A DNA stretch of 64,000 bases from Hungatella sp. UBA4396 (lineage in GTDB: Bacteria > Bacillota > Clostridia > Lachnospirales > Lachnospiraceae), in the NCBI GenBank assembly GCA_002389905.1, contig DGRE01000009.1, forward strand, positions 1-64,000, in the 5' to 3' direction. Position numbers and translations under genes: made by a program. The first letter of the stretch is position 1. Every line of letters starts with the position of its first letter. The notes beneath the pieces were generated by a model, which saw nothing but the letters and a program-made list of their open reading frames with translations, was not told the origin of the DNA and made no database searches. Positions 35,203-44,175 of the stretch are shown in pieces.

Positions 35203-36081
35203 ATGATATCAAAATATGAATTCAATATCAAAGCAAGGGAAGATTTTTACCGCCACCCTGAGAAATACCGGATTCCGCCTTTCCGGATTTATGGGAATCT
35301 GTATTTTGTAGGAAATAAAAGTGTAGGTTCTCATCTGATTGACACTGGGGAAGGGCTGATTCTCATTGATACCACTTATCCTTCTACAGCAGCCATGCTG
35401 GTTCAGTCCATATGGGAATTGGGATTTAACCCTGGGGATATCCGCTGTATTTTACATACTCACGGCCATTTCGATCATTTTGGAGGGACGGCTCTGTTAA
35501 AAGAACTGTCAGGGGCAAAGACGTATCTTGGAGAAGGCGATGCAGTTATGTTCCGGGAACGGCCCCAGCTGGCTTTGACAGAGGCAAGCGGCTGCCAATA
35601 TTTTGAGCCTTTCGTTCCGGACCGGATTATGAAGGATGGGGATGTGATCGTTCTTGGAAATACCAGCATCAGAATTGTTTCTACCCCCGGTCATTCTGAC
35701 GGTACAATATCCTTTTTTACAGAGATTGAGGGGGACAGGGGCCGCCTGATTGCAGGAATGCATGGGGGAGCAGGCCTTAATACCATGTGCGGTTCTTTTG
35801 TTGAGAGATATGGAAACAGCCATTGCAGGGGTGATTTTTTAAACGGGCTGGAGAAGGTGTATGATGAGCGGGTGGATATTATGCTGGGCAACCATACGGG
35901 GCATAACCGGACGGTTGAGAAGCGCCAGTTTATGGAGGCTCATCCGGAAGGCCCTAATCCGTTTGTTGACCGGTGGGAGTGGAGAAGATATCTGGATTTT
36001 GTGAGAAACCGGTTTGAGGCTATGGTTCGGGAAGAGGAGGAGACGGATGTCGGGGATTGCATTGTTTGTGCCAAGCGATGA
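35203..36081 (+). CDS. metallo-beta-lactamase-fold hydrolase
   Basis: This 292-residue enzyme has the zinc motif LHTHGHFDHFGG (HxHxDH, about residues 87-98), a second His in STPGHSDGT, and a later metal-ligand His in IAGMHGGAG or LGNHTGH. No signal peptide is visible, so it is cytosolic. The substrate is unknown: B3-like hydrolases, lactonases and quorum-quenching enzymes share the fold. The ATG follows AAAGGGGAAA. The end overlaps the regulator gene by 35 bp, so the two are coupled. A lactonase for a sugar-acid lactone would fit the downstream enolase and ABC genes (inference). Confidence 0.85.
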   Translation: MISKYEFNIKAREDFYRHPEKYRIPPFRIYGNLYFVGNKSVGSHLIDTGEGLILIDTTYPSTAAMLVQSIWELGFNPGDIRCILHTHGHFDHFGGTALLKELSGAKTYLGEGDAVMFRERPQLALTEASGCQYFEPFVPDRIMKDGDVIVLGNTSIRIVSTPGHSDGTISFFTEIEGDRGRLIAGMHGGAGLNTMCGSFVERYGNSHCRGDFLNGLEKVYDERVDIMLGNHTGHNRTVEKRQFMEAHPEGPNPFVDRWEWRRYLDFVRNRFEAMVREEEETDVGDCIVCAKR

Positions 36082-37978
36082 AATGTATGAGCAGGCGCAG
36101 AAAATTTTAAAGGAAAAAGATAATCATGTGATTATTCTGAAAAAGATCAGGACGGAAGATGCGGTGACAGAAGCCCAGAAAGCTATTTCAGAGGGGGTCA
36201 ATATTATCATTGCCAGGGGAAGGCAGGCAGTTGAGATCAAGAGCCATACCAATGTGGCAGTGGCGGAAATCGTCATGACGGCACAGGAGCTTGGGCTTTT
36301 GGTCATGAGAGCAAAGGGCATTGTGGAAAGGAACTGTCCCAGAATCGGCATTTTCGGCTGGGGGGATATGCTCAGTGATACTACCTATTTTAATGAGTTG
36401 TACCATGTTGATTTAAGGCGTTATATTTTAAGGGATGTGGATGAATGGAGAAATACCATGGAGAGGGCCGGTGAAGACGAACTGGATATCATCATCGGAG
36501 GCGAAGCGGCCCTTGATGGGGCATATCAGATGGGAATACCGGGGATTTACATGTCTTCTACGGGGGAAGCCATACGGGTGGCTCTTAAGAATGCGGAATC
36601 CCTGTATTATATGGCGGAGATTGAGCAGCACAATTACGCTCAGTTTTCCACTATTTTGGACAGCGCATTTAACGGAATCATCAAGATCAGTGTGGCAGGC
36701 AAAGTCCTTGTGATGAACCGGGCCATGGAGCAGATTCTTGGGTGTAATTCGGAAAAATGCATTGGAAAGCCTGTTGCCGGCCTTTTAAGCGGTCTGGATG
36801 AGAAGGCTTTGAAGCAGATTCTGGAAGGAAAAGCAGAGAATTATTCCACATTTTTGACCCTGCAGGACCAGTCTTTGGTGGTATCGGCAGAACCTATTGT
36901 TGTGGGGAAGGGGATTGACGGGGCCATCATCTCATGCAACCGTTTGAAGCGGCTTGACATGAATGATAAGGATGTGAGGAAGGAACAGTATTTAAGGGGA
37001 TATGTGGCTTATGGAACCTTTGATGATATCAGCAGGAATTTAAAGGACATGAGAAAGGTGGTGGAGCTGGCCCGGCTGTATGCCCAGTCCTCCAGCCCTA
37101 TGCTGATTGAAGCCATATCAGGCCCGGAGCTGGATGCCGTGGCCCAGGGAATCCATAATTACAGCATGAGAAAAAATGGGCCTTTTATTATGATCAACAT
37201 GGCTGGATTGTCCCAGGACCAGCAGATGAGGACCTTGTTTGGCAGCGGGAATGAGGGAACCGGTGAGCTGGAGCCGGGAGCCATTGCAGAGGCTAACCAT
37301 GGAACGCTGGTGATACAGAGCATTGACAAGCTGACCCTGCCTGCCCAGTATAATCTGGCCAAGGTCATACGGACAAAACGGCTTATGAGAAGCGGCCGGA
37401 TTGAGGACACTTTAATGATTGACACCAGAATCATTGCCTGTACTGCCAAGAACTTAACAGAGCTTCGCCGGGAATTCAAGTTCCGTTCTGATCTGTATTT
37501 TACCTTAAAGTCCCTTCGCTTAAAAATCTCCAATCTAAAGGACAGGAGAGAGGATGTGGAGTATCTGCTGAATCTGTATACCAGAAAATATATGGAACAG
37601 TATTCCAGGTACCATGTGATGACAGCAGGTGCCAAAAAGGCCCTTTTGGAGTATTCCTGGGAGGGAAACAGCATTCAATTAGAGGCTTTTTGTGAACGCA
37701 TGATTCTGACGGTTGGAAAAAGGGCTATTACAGAGGAATATGTCAGGGATCTTTTGGATGAGCTGTATCATCGGGATACCAGTATTTATGCAGCGGTGGA
37801 AGCGGAAGCACCAGATGGAAAAGGGGAGAGGGAAACGGATGAAAATCCGGAACGGACACTTTTGAAAGCAGTGCTGAAAAAATATAACGGCAGCCGTATC
37901 CTCACGGCCAGGGAGCTGAATATCAGCACCACTACTTTGTGGAGAAAAATAAAAAAATTTGAAATTGATGAAAAATAG
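36047..37978 (+). CDS. PrpR-like regulator with degenerate sigma-54 AAA+ domain
   Basis: The product has 643 residues from ATG 36047 (after GAGGAGGAGACGG). Domains in order are a PrpR-N sensor (about 1-185), PAS (about 195-300), an AAA+ region (about 310-530) and a Fis-type HTH at the end (LTARELNISTTTLWRKIKKF). The AAA+ part has lost its key motifs. The Walker A position reads EAISGPELDAVAQG with no GKS/T, GAFTGA is replaced around GTGELEPGA, and Walker B reads LVIQSID. The FRSDLYFTLKSLRLKI block remains. It probably cannot drive SigL-dependent open complexes and may act by DNA binding alone. Confidence 0.87.
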   Translation: MSGIALFVPSDEMYEQAQKILKEKDNHVIILKKIRTEDAVTEAQKAISEGVNIIIARGRQAVEIKSHTNVAVAEIVMTAQELGLLVMRAKGIVERNCPRIGIFGWGDMLSDTTYFNELYHVDLRRYILRDVDEWRNTMERAGEDELDIIIGGEAALDGAYQMGIPGIYMSSTGEAIRVALKNAESLYYMAEIEQHNYAQFSTILDSAFNGIIKISVAGKVLVMNRAMEQILGCNSEKCIGKPVAGLLSGLDEKALKQILEGKAENYSTFLTLQDQSLVVSAEPIVVGKGIDGAIISCNRLKRLDMNDKDVRKEQYLRGYVAYGTFDDISRNLKDMRKVVELARLYAQSSSPMLIEAISGPELDAVAQGIHNYSMRKNGPFIMINMAGLSQDQQMRTLFGSGNEGTGELEPGAIAEANHGTLVIQSIDKLTLPAQYNLAKVIRTKRLMRSGRIEDTLMIDTRIIACTAKNLTELRREFKFRSDLYFTLKSLRLKISNLKDRREDVEYLLNLYTRKYMEQYSRYHVMTAGAKKALLEYSWEGNSIQLEAFCERMILTVGKRAITEEYVRDLLDELYHRDTSIYAAVEAEAPDGKGERETDENPERTLLKAVLKKYNGSRILTARELNISTTTLWRKIKKFEIDEK

Positions 37979-38052
37979 GGGGTTGTATTCTTTCACGCTG
38001 AAATGATTTTGTAATGGAAAAGAGCTGGCTGAAATGAATATGGTAAAAAATG

Positions 38053-38135
38053 AAATGCGTGCGTAAGGTGTAAATTATGCATGCATTTTCTAGGCTATTC
38101 TGTCACTTGTCCGGAAGGGAATATGAAGTTATACT
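38053..38135 (+). promoter_or_regulatory. promoter and upstream inverted repeat of the enolase/ABC operon
   Basis: TTGTCC (38107-38112), a 17-bp spacer and TATACT (38130-38135) make a SigA-type promoter. AAATGCGTGC (38053-38062) and GCATGCATTT (38079-38088) form an inverted repeat upstream of -35, a candidate site for the PrpR-like protein. No -24/-12 sigma-54 promoter was found. Confidence 0.6.
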
Positions 38136-38180
38136 TTGGCATATGCAAGAAATTCAGGCGGGGCCATGATGGAGGAACAT

Positions 38181-39326
38181 ATGAAAAATATATTTGATTT
38201 TCAAGACAACATTAAATTTATAAAGGCGGTTTATTATAACTTTCATCCCATTCCGCTGCCAAAGCCATTTAAGGATGGAACAGGAGGCATGGGGAAAAAT
38301 GCCCCGGAGCAGGGGTGTATAGAGCTCTATGATTCAGAAGGCGCATGTGCCCATTTAACAGTGGGAAGAAGCTTTGCAAAAAATATTCTCCCAATGATCT
38401 TAAACGGGGAAACCAAAAGTTACAATCAGTGGAGAGACACTTTGTACTGGAAAATCAGAAATGCAGGCTTTCAAAGCGGTCAGGCCGTGGAAGTAGGACA
38501 ACTGGATTTAATGATGCTGGACATTCTGGCCCAGCGGGCAGGAAAGCCTCTTCACCGGTTCCTTGGAGCTGAAAAGGACTGGGCAGCAGCTTATAAGGGC
38601 GGAGGGTCCCTTCTTCTGGAGGATGAGGAGCTGGTAGAGGATATGCTGCGTTACATGGAGGAAGGCTATCAGACTGTTAAATTCAAAGTAGGAAGCAATG
38701 ATGGAACCAATATGGAACGGGATTTAAGGCGTATTGAAAAGGTCAGAAAGGCCCTTGGACCGGATATGGGAATTGCAGTGGATGCCAATCAGCGCTGGGA
38801 GGTGGAGGACGCTTACCGGTTTGCCAGGCTGGCAGAGCCTTATGGGCTTGCATGGCTTGAGGAGCCGGTTCATTCCCATGATATGAACGGAATAAAAAGG
38901 CTGAAGGAGATGGGAGTACCCATGCCCATTGCCTTTGGAGAATCCATGAGAACGTTCTATGCTTATGAAACCTATGTGGAAAAGGGTGTGGACCATTTAC
39001 AGCCCTCCATGGGGCGCATGAGCCGGATTGATGATCTTCTTAAGATCCGCGACCTGGCAAGGGAAAAGGGGGTGACCTTCTCTTCCGGAGGCAGAATCTA
39101 TCTCAATGCCATCTTTGGCTGCCTATATGAGGAGAACGAGAAGATCGAATACCATGAGCCCATCAGCAGGCCGGTGGGAGAATACACCTTATTCCAGCCT
39201 GAAGAACGGGGCGGAAGGTTTTACTGCCAGCCTGATATGCCGGGAAATCCTCAGCGCATGGATATTGAGAAGCTGGAAAAGCATGGACTTCTGGAAAGTA
39301 AAAAGGTATTTTATGCAGAAAAATAA
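38181..39326 (+). CDS. enolase-superfamily dehydratase/racemase-like protein
   Basis: The product has 381 residues; ATG 38181 is chosen because GGAGGAAC precedes it (an in-frame ATG at 38136 lacks a site). The barrel domain keeps VKFKVG (K-x-K base), VDANQRW (Asp), LEEPVHSHD (Glu) and AFGES (Glu) metal and acid-base residues of the mandelate racemase/muconate-lactonising group. It probably acts on a sugar acid or similar carboxylate by proton abstraction. The place of the catalytic His-Asp dyad is not obvious (SSGGRIYLNAIFG). It is cotranscribed with a sugar-type ABC importer. Confidence 0.85.
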   Translation: MKNIFDFQDNIKFIKAVYYNFHPIPLPKPFKDGTGGMGKNAPEQGCIELYDSEGACAHLTVGRSFAKNILPMILNGETKSYNQWRDTLYWKIRNAGFQSGQAVEVGQLDLMMLDILAQRAGKPLHRFLGAEKDWAAAYKGGGSLLLEDEELVEDMLRYMEEGYQTVKFKVGSNDGTNMERDLRRIEKVRKALGPDMGIAVDANQRWEVEDAYRFARLAEPYGLAWLEEPVHSHDMNGIKRLKEMGVPMPIAFGESMRTFYAYETYVEKGVDHLQPSMGRMSRIDDLLKIRDLAREKGVTFSSGGRIYLNAIFGCLYEENEKIEYHEPISRPVGEYTLFQPEERGGRFYCQPDMPGNPQRMDIEKLEKHGLLESKKVFYAEK

Positions 39327-39349
39327 AAAGAAATTGGAGAGGAAGGGTC

Positions 39350-40288
39350 ATGGGAACACAACGTAAAAAAACGAAAACAATGAATATTCCAAGGTATAAA
39401 AATCCCCGTGATTTTGTAAAAAAGAATTTTGGCTTTCTGTTCATTCTGCCGTGGTGGATTGGGTTTGCCATTTTTAAGCTGTATCCGTTTATAGCGTCTT
39501 TGACCTACAGCTTTCATGAATATAATTTATTCCGTCCGGCGTCTTTTGTGGGCCTTCAGAATTACAGGGAAATACTCAGTGACAAGCTGACCATGATGGC
39601 ATTTGGGCAAACGTTTAAATACGCGTTCATTACAGTGCCTCTTGAACTGGCCTTTGCCTTGTTCATTGCCTACATATTGAATTTTAAGATCAGGGGTGTG
39701 AACTTCTTTCGGACTGCTTACTACATTCCTTCCATTTTGGGAGGTTCCGTATCCATTGCAGTGCTGTGGAGGTTTCTGTTTAAGACAGATGGTTTGATTA
39801 ATATGATTTCTGCAAGGTTTGGTGCAGAACCATTTAACTGGCTGGGGGATCCGGGAGGATCGTTCCTTGTAATCGTGCTTTTGCGAATCTGGCAGTTCGG
39901 ATCGCCTATGGTTATTTTCCTGGCGGCATTAAAGGGAGTTTCAGCAGACTTATATGAGGCGGCCTCCATTGACGGGGCAGGAAAATGGAGACAGTTTTTC
40001 AAGATAACGGTTCCTCTCATTACGCCGGTTATTTTCTACAACTTTGTAACTCAGCTTTGCCACAAGTTCCAGGAGTTTAACGGTCCCTTTATCATCACCA
40101 GAGGAGGCCCTCTCCGTTCCACGACCCTGGTATCCCTGCTGGTTTATAACAATGCATTTAAGAGTTATGAAATGGGAATGGCGAGCGCCATTGCGTGGCT
40201 TTTGTTCCTGATCATTACCACATTTACGATTATAGCTTTTGTAAGCCAGAAATACTGGGTTTATTACGGTGACGAGGATGGGAGGTAG
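39350..40288 (+). CDS. carbohydrate-type ABC permease (UgpA/MalF-like)
   Basis: This 312-residue membrane protein with about six segments starts after GAGAGGAAGG. The EAA loop reads YEAASIDGAGKWRQFFKITVP, here noted as YEAASIDGAGKWRQ, and sits where it can contact the ATPase. No ATPase gene is present in this cluster, so a shared MsmX/UgpC-type ATPase encoded elsewhere is expected. Confidence 0.93.
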   Translation: MGTQRKKTKTMNIPRYKNPRDFVKKNFGFLFILPWWIGFAIFKLYPFIASLTYSFHEYNLFRPASFVGLQNYREILSDKLTMMAFGQTFKYAFITVPLELAFALFIAYILNFKIRGVNFFRTAYYIPSILGGSVSIAVLWRFLFKTDGLINMISARFGAEPFNWLGDPGGSFLVIVLLRIWQFGSPMVIFLAALKGVSADLYEAASIDGAGKWRQFFKITVPLITPVIFYNFVTQLCHKFQEFNGPFIITRGGPLRSTTLVSLLVYNNAFKSYEMGMASAIAWLLFLIITTFTIIAFVSQKYWVYYGDEDGR

Positions 40289-40293
40289 GCGCA

Positions 40294-41142
40294 ATGACAA
40301 AAGAAACAAGAAATAAAATCAACCTGTTTTTGCGGTATCTGCTCCTCATTGTGGTAGGAACTGTGATGGTATATCCTCTGATCTGGATGGTGGGAGCTTC
40401 CTTTAAAACCAACGCGGAGATTTTTTCCGGTATCGGATTTATTCCCCAGGCCCCTACGTTAGAGGGGTATGTGAGGGGCTTTAAGGGATATGAAGGAATG
40501 ACGCTTTTGTACTTTATGGGAAATACATATAAGTTCGTGATTCCCAAGGTGGCTGTAACGGTTCTGTCAGCAGTGATTACTGCTTACGGCTTTGCAAGGT
40601 TTCATTTCATTGGAAAGAAGTTTTCTTTTGCGGTTTTATTATCCACCCTGTTTCTTCCTCAGGTTGTACTGAATGTACCTCAGTATATTTTGTTCAATCA
40701 GATCGGATGGCTGGATTCTTATTTTCCGCTGATCATTCCATCTCTCTTTGCCGGTGATACTTATTTTGTATACATGCTGATCCAGTTTCTCAGAGGAATT
40801 CCCAAAGAACTGGAAGAGGCGGCAAAAATTGACGGCTGTAATGTGATGCAGACCCTGTGGTATGTGATTGTGCCCATGCTGAAGCCCTCCATTGTATCCT
40901 GTGCATTATTCCAGTTTATGTGGACGTCCAATGATTTTATGGGACCATTGATTTATATAAATACGGTTTCAAAATATCCTGTTTCCATCTTTCTGCGCAT
41001 GTCCATGGATGCTGATGTAGGATTTGAGTGGAACCGTGTTCTGGCAATGTCGCTGATCGCGATTATTCCGTCCTTAACTGTTTTTTTCCTGGCACAGAGA
41101 TCTTTTGTGGATGGGATTGCAGCCGGCGGGGTAAAAGGTTAA
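40294..41142 (+). CDS. carbohydrate-type ABC permease (UgpE/MalG-like)
   Basis: This 282-residue membrane protein has N-terminal VYPLIWMVGASFKTNAE and the EAA loop LEEAAKIDGCNVMQTLWYV. It pairs with the preceding permease. It begins 5 bp after it, following GGGAGGTAG. Confidence 0.93.
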   Translation: MTKETRNKINLFLRYLLLIVVGTVMVYPLIWMVGASFKTNAEIFSGIGFIPQAPTLEGYVRGFKGYEGMTLLYFMGNTYKFVIPKVAVTVLSAVITAYGFARFHFIGKKFSFAVLLSTLFLPQVVLNVPQYILFNQIGWLDSYFPLIIPSLFAGDTYFVYMLIQFLRGIPKELEEAAKIDGCNVMQTLWYVIVPMLKPSIVSCALFQFMWTSNDFMGPLIYINTVSKYPVSIFLRMSMDADVGFEWNRVLAMSLIAIIPSLTVFFLAQRSFVDGIAAGGVKG

Positions 41143-41175
41143 AAACTATATTATTAAGAATTGAGGAGGAAGGCA

Positions 41176-42555
41176 ATGAAAAAAATCAGATTCAAACAAG
41201 CTGCTGCTGTTGCAATGGCAGGAGTTATGGCAGCATCCTTAGCAGGCTGTATGCCAACGGAGAACAGTAAAGCAACAGAGGGAACAACAGCCGCTGCTGC
41301 CCAGACAGAGAGTGCCGGAAATGGGGAACCGGCAGAGGCAGAGGGCCTTAGTGTGAACACCACAGACCCCATTACCCTGCGTATGAACTGGTGGGGCGGA
41401 GACAGCAGGCATCAGGCTACCCTGGAGGCTATCAAGGCATTTGAGGCAAAGTATCCCAACATCAAGGTAGAGGCGGAGTATGAATCCTTTACAGGCCATG
41501 AGGAGAAGGTGGCATTGTCTTTAAAATCCGGTTCCGGTGCAGATGTGATTCAGCTTAATATGGACTGGGTATTTAATTATTCTCCTGACGGAACTATGTT
41601 CTTTGACTTGAATAAGGCGTCAGACATCATTGATTTAAGCGCATATGACAAGTCTGATCTGGATTACTATACCATAAACGGAATGCTGCAGTCACTGCCT
41701 GTCAGCAATACGGGACGGGCTTTCTTCTGGAACACCACAAGATTAAAGGATGTGGGCGTAGAGATTCCAACTACATTGGAAGAACTGTATGCGGTTGGAG
41801 ATGCGTTTGCCGCTTATGAAGATGGTACTTACTATCCTCTGATTTTAAATGAACTGGATCGTATGACCCTGATGGTATACTATTTACAGTGCAAATACGG
41901 AAAGCCATGGGTAGAAAATTATGAGCTTCAGTATACGGAAGCAGAGGTTCAGGAAGGTCTGGAATGGATCAGTCTTCTGGAAGAAAAGCATGTAATTCCT
42001 ACATTAAAGGTTCTGGCAGGAGATGGCTCTGAGCTGGTGGATACCAACCAGAGATGGATTGACGGACATTATGCAGGAATGTATATATGGGACAGCAACT
42101 TACAGAAATTTAAAGAGGCAGCCCCTGGCTTTGAGTTTGAAGTGGGCGATTACATCAAAATGGGTGATCATCAGGGCGGTATGATCAAGGCTTCCATGGT
42201 GTTTGCAATTCCCGAAACTTCAGCTCATCCGGCAGAGGCGGCAGCTCTGATCCAGTTCCTGCTGGGAGAAGCCGAAGGCGCGGGAATTCTTGGGGACAGC
42301 CGTGGTGTGCCTGCCAATAAAAAGGCCCTGGAATCTCTGGATTTGTCAGCCAGTCTTGCGGCAGAAGCCAATGCAAAGGTAATGGAATGGACCACCTTTA
42401 AGTTTGACCCTGTATTTGAACGGTCAGCTCTTAAGAATCCTGATGGAACTTATTATATGGGAATGCAGATGTTAAGCTATGGACAGGAGGATGCAGCAGG
42501 CGTTGCAACGTTTATGGTAGATGACATCAAAAAGCAGTTGGAATCAGCAAAATAA
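41176..42555 (+). CDS. extracellular solute-binding lipoprotein, family 1
   Basis: This 459-residue lipoprotein has signal and lipobox MAASLAGC. A Thr/Ala/Glu-rich linker is followed by a family-1 binding fold (ITLRMNWWGGDSRHQATLEAI, quoted in part as LRMNWWGGDSRHQAT). ATG 41176 follows GAGGAGGAAGG. The family binds oligosaccharides and uronides. With the upstream enolase-family enzyme the likely ligand is a sugar acid or uronate-containing saccharide (inference). Confidence 0.93.
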   Translation: MKKIRFKQAAAVAMAGVMAASLAGCMPTENSKATEGTTAAAAQTESAGNGEPAEAEGLSVNTTDPITLRMNWWGGDSRHQATLEAIKAFEAKYPNIKVEAEYESFTGHEEKVALSLKSGSGADVIQLNMDWVFNYSPDGTMFFDLNKASDIIDLSAYDKSDLDYYTINGMLQSLPVSNTGRAFFWNTTRLKDVGVEIPTTLEELYAVGDAFAAYEDGTYYPLILNELDRMTLMVYYLQCKYGKPWVENYELQYTEAEVQEGLEWISLLEEKHVIPTLKVLAGDGSELVDTNQRWIDGHYAGMYIWDSNLQKFKEAAPGFEFEVGDYIKMGDHQGGMIKASMVFAIPETSAHPAEAAALIQFLLGEAEGAGILGDSRGVPANKKALESLDLSASLAAEANAKVMEWTTFKFDPVFERSALKNPDGTYYMGMQMLSYGQEDAAGVATFMVDDIKKQLESAK

Positions 42556-42564
42556 GTGTTTTAT

Positions 42565-42604
42565 GCCGGGGACCCCATGTTTATATGGGGCCTCCGGCCT
42601 TTTT
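42565..42604 (+). terminator. intrinsic terminator of the enolase/ABC operon
   Basis: GCCGG-CCCCAT and ATGGGG-CCGGC form a two-part stem around GTTTAT, followed by CTTTTT. Confidence 0.9.
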
Positions 42605-42629
42605 AAATTTGTATAAAGTTTGTCCTTTC

Positions 42630-42659
42630 TTGCCAATAATTAGAAAATAGTGTTATAAT
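42630..42659 (+). promoter_or_regulatory. SigA-type promoter
   Basis: TTGCCA (42630-42635), an 18-bp spacer and TATAAT (42654-42659). It lies about 120 bp ahead of the zinc-ribbon membrane protein gene. Confidence 0.6.
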
Positions 42660-42782
42660 TGTTATGAAATGGATATGAGGGGCAATTCTGAAAAGATTAT
42701 GAAATTTCCTGCCGGAACATTGACTTTCCCCTGATACATTATTATAGTTAAGGCAAAACAGAGAGGAATGGTAGACATTGGT

Positions 42783-43187
42783 ATGAATCGGTTTAGAGAG
42801 CATTTTATGCGGTTTATGATCGGAAGATACGGCGCAGACAAGCTGGGACAATTTCTGATCTGGGCGGCGTTTATTTTAATGGTGGTAAGAATGCTTATCA
42901 GGAATCCATGGATTAATACAGCGTCTTCCGTCTGCCTGGTCTTGTGCTGCTTCCGCATGTTTTCTAAAAATATCGGAAAACGGTTTGAAGAAAATCAACG
43001 GTTTGAACGAATTTGTTTTCGCTTTACGGAAAAATTCCGAAGATGGCGTTTTAAACTCAGCCAGATCAGGGAATACCACATTTATAAATGTCCGGAATGC
43101 GGACAGAAAATCAGGATTCCAAGAAGGAGAGGAAGAATCAGCATTCACTGTCCTAAATGCAATACTGATTTTATTAAAAAAAGCTAA
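42783..43187 (+). CDS. small membrane protein with C-terminal zinc ribbon
   Basis: The product has 134 residues from MNRFREHFMRFMIGRYGADK. Two hydrophobic segments (FLIWAAFILMVVRMLI and TASSVCLVLCCF) precede a basic region and a zinc ribbon CPECGQKIRIP ... CPKCNTDF. The family occurs across Lachnospiraceae and has no assigned function. An upstream in-frame ATG at 42768 sits too close to the ribosome-binding site. Confidence 0.8.
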   Translation: MNRFREHFMRFMIGRYGADKLGQFLIWAAFILMVVRMLIRNPWINTASSVCLVLCCFRMFSKNIGKRFEENQRFERICFRFTEKFRRWRFKLSQIREYHIYKCPECGQKIRIPRRRGRISIHCPKCNTDFIKKS

Positions 43188-43252
43188 GAATATAAAAAGT
43201 TCCATAAACGGGAATGCTTGCGGAACTCATACTAACATAGAAGGGAACAATT

Positions 43253-44173
43253 ATGAATTTACAATTTAAGAGGCTGGAAGCCCAGGATATTGACAAAATA
43301 ATTCCGTTTTACGGCTTACGGCCCAACAAGGCATGTGACAGTGTATACTTAGACAGTTTTATCTGGAGGGAGTACTATCATGTGCAGTATGCAATCAGTG
43401 ATAACCGGGCGCTGCTGTTTTTAATGGAAAAGGACGGAGAACCCTTTTCAGCCATGCCCATGTGCAAGGAAGAAGATCTTCCCCATTATTTTCAGGAAAT
43501 AACGGATTACTTTAACCAGGTTTTAAAAAAGCCTCTCCGCATTTATATTGCAGATGAGGATGCAATTAAATATTTAAATCTGGATCCGGAGAAGTTTGAG
43601 GTCAGGGAGGAAGAGGATTTAAAAGATTATCTTTATGACGCCCAGGCCATGAGAACTCTTGCGGGAAAGAAGCTTCATAAAAAAAAGAATCATTTGAATT
43701 CATTTTTAAGGGAATATGAAGGACGGTATGAATATAGAACGCTTTACTGCTCAGGCCGGGACGATGTGTTGGAATTCCTGGATAAATGGTGGGAGAATAA
43801 AGTGGAGTCCCCGGAATATGAGCGTCAGCTTGAATATGAGGTAATGGGCGTCCATGATATATTGAAAAACTGTGCCATGCACCACGCCAGAATGGCTGGA
43901 ATTTATATTGACGGCAAGCTGAAGGCATTTACCATTGGCACCTATAATGCCCTTGAAAAAATGGCTGTCATTCATATTGAAAAGGCAGACCCCAATATAA
44001 AGGGTCTTTATCAGTTTATTAATCAGCAGTTTCTGATTCATGCTTATACGGAAGAACTGGTACTGGTAAACAGGGAAGACGATGTGGGAATGGAGGGCTT
44101 AAGACAGGCGAAAATGTCCTACTACCCCATTGGCTTTGCCAGGAAATACGGAGTGATCCAGAAGGGCTTTTAA
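43253..44173 (+). CDS. DUF2156 (phosphatidylglycerol lysyltransferase C-terminal-like) protein
   Basis: This 306-residue protein has a tandem GNAT-like fold, with RTLAGKKLHKKKNHLN near residue 132 and GIYIDGKLKAFTIG near 215. No membrane segments are present, so it is the soluble form found widely in Firmicutes. The relation to MprF suggests aminoacyl transfer, but this is not shown for the soluble family. It is 2 bp upstream of another GNAT gene, so the two are coupled. Confidence 0.87.
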   Translation: MNLQFKRLEAQDIDKIIPFYGLRPNKACDSVYLDSFIWREYYHVQYAISDNRALLFLMEKDGEPFSAMPMCKEEDLPHYFQEITDYFNQVLKKPLRIYIADEDAIKYLNLDPEKFEVREEEDLKDYLYDAQAMRTLAGKKLHKKKNHLNSFLREYEGRYEYRTLYCSGRDDVLEFLDKWWENKVESPEYERQLEYEVMGVHDILKNCAMHHARMAGIYIDGKLKAFTIGTYNALEKMAVIHIEKADPNIKGLYQFINQQFLIHAYTEELVLVNREDDVGMEGLRQAKMSYYPIGFARKYGVIQKGF

Positions 44174-44175
44174 TT

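Noticed and set aside
38136..38160. TGGCATATGCAAG considered as a sigma-54 -24/-12 promoter
   Set aside because: The spacing between TGGC and TGC is wrong, and a good SigA-type promoter lies just upstream.
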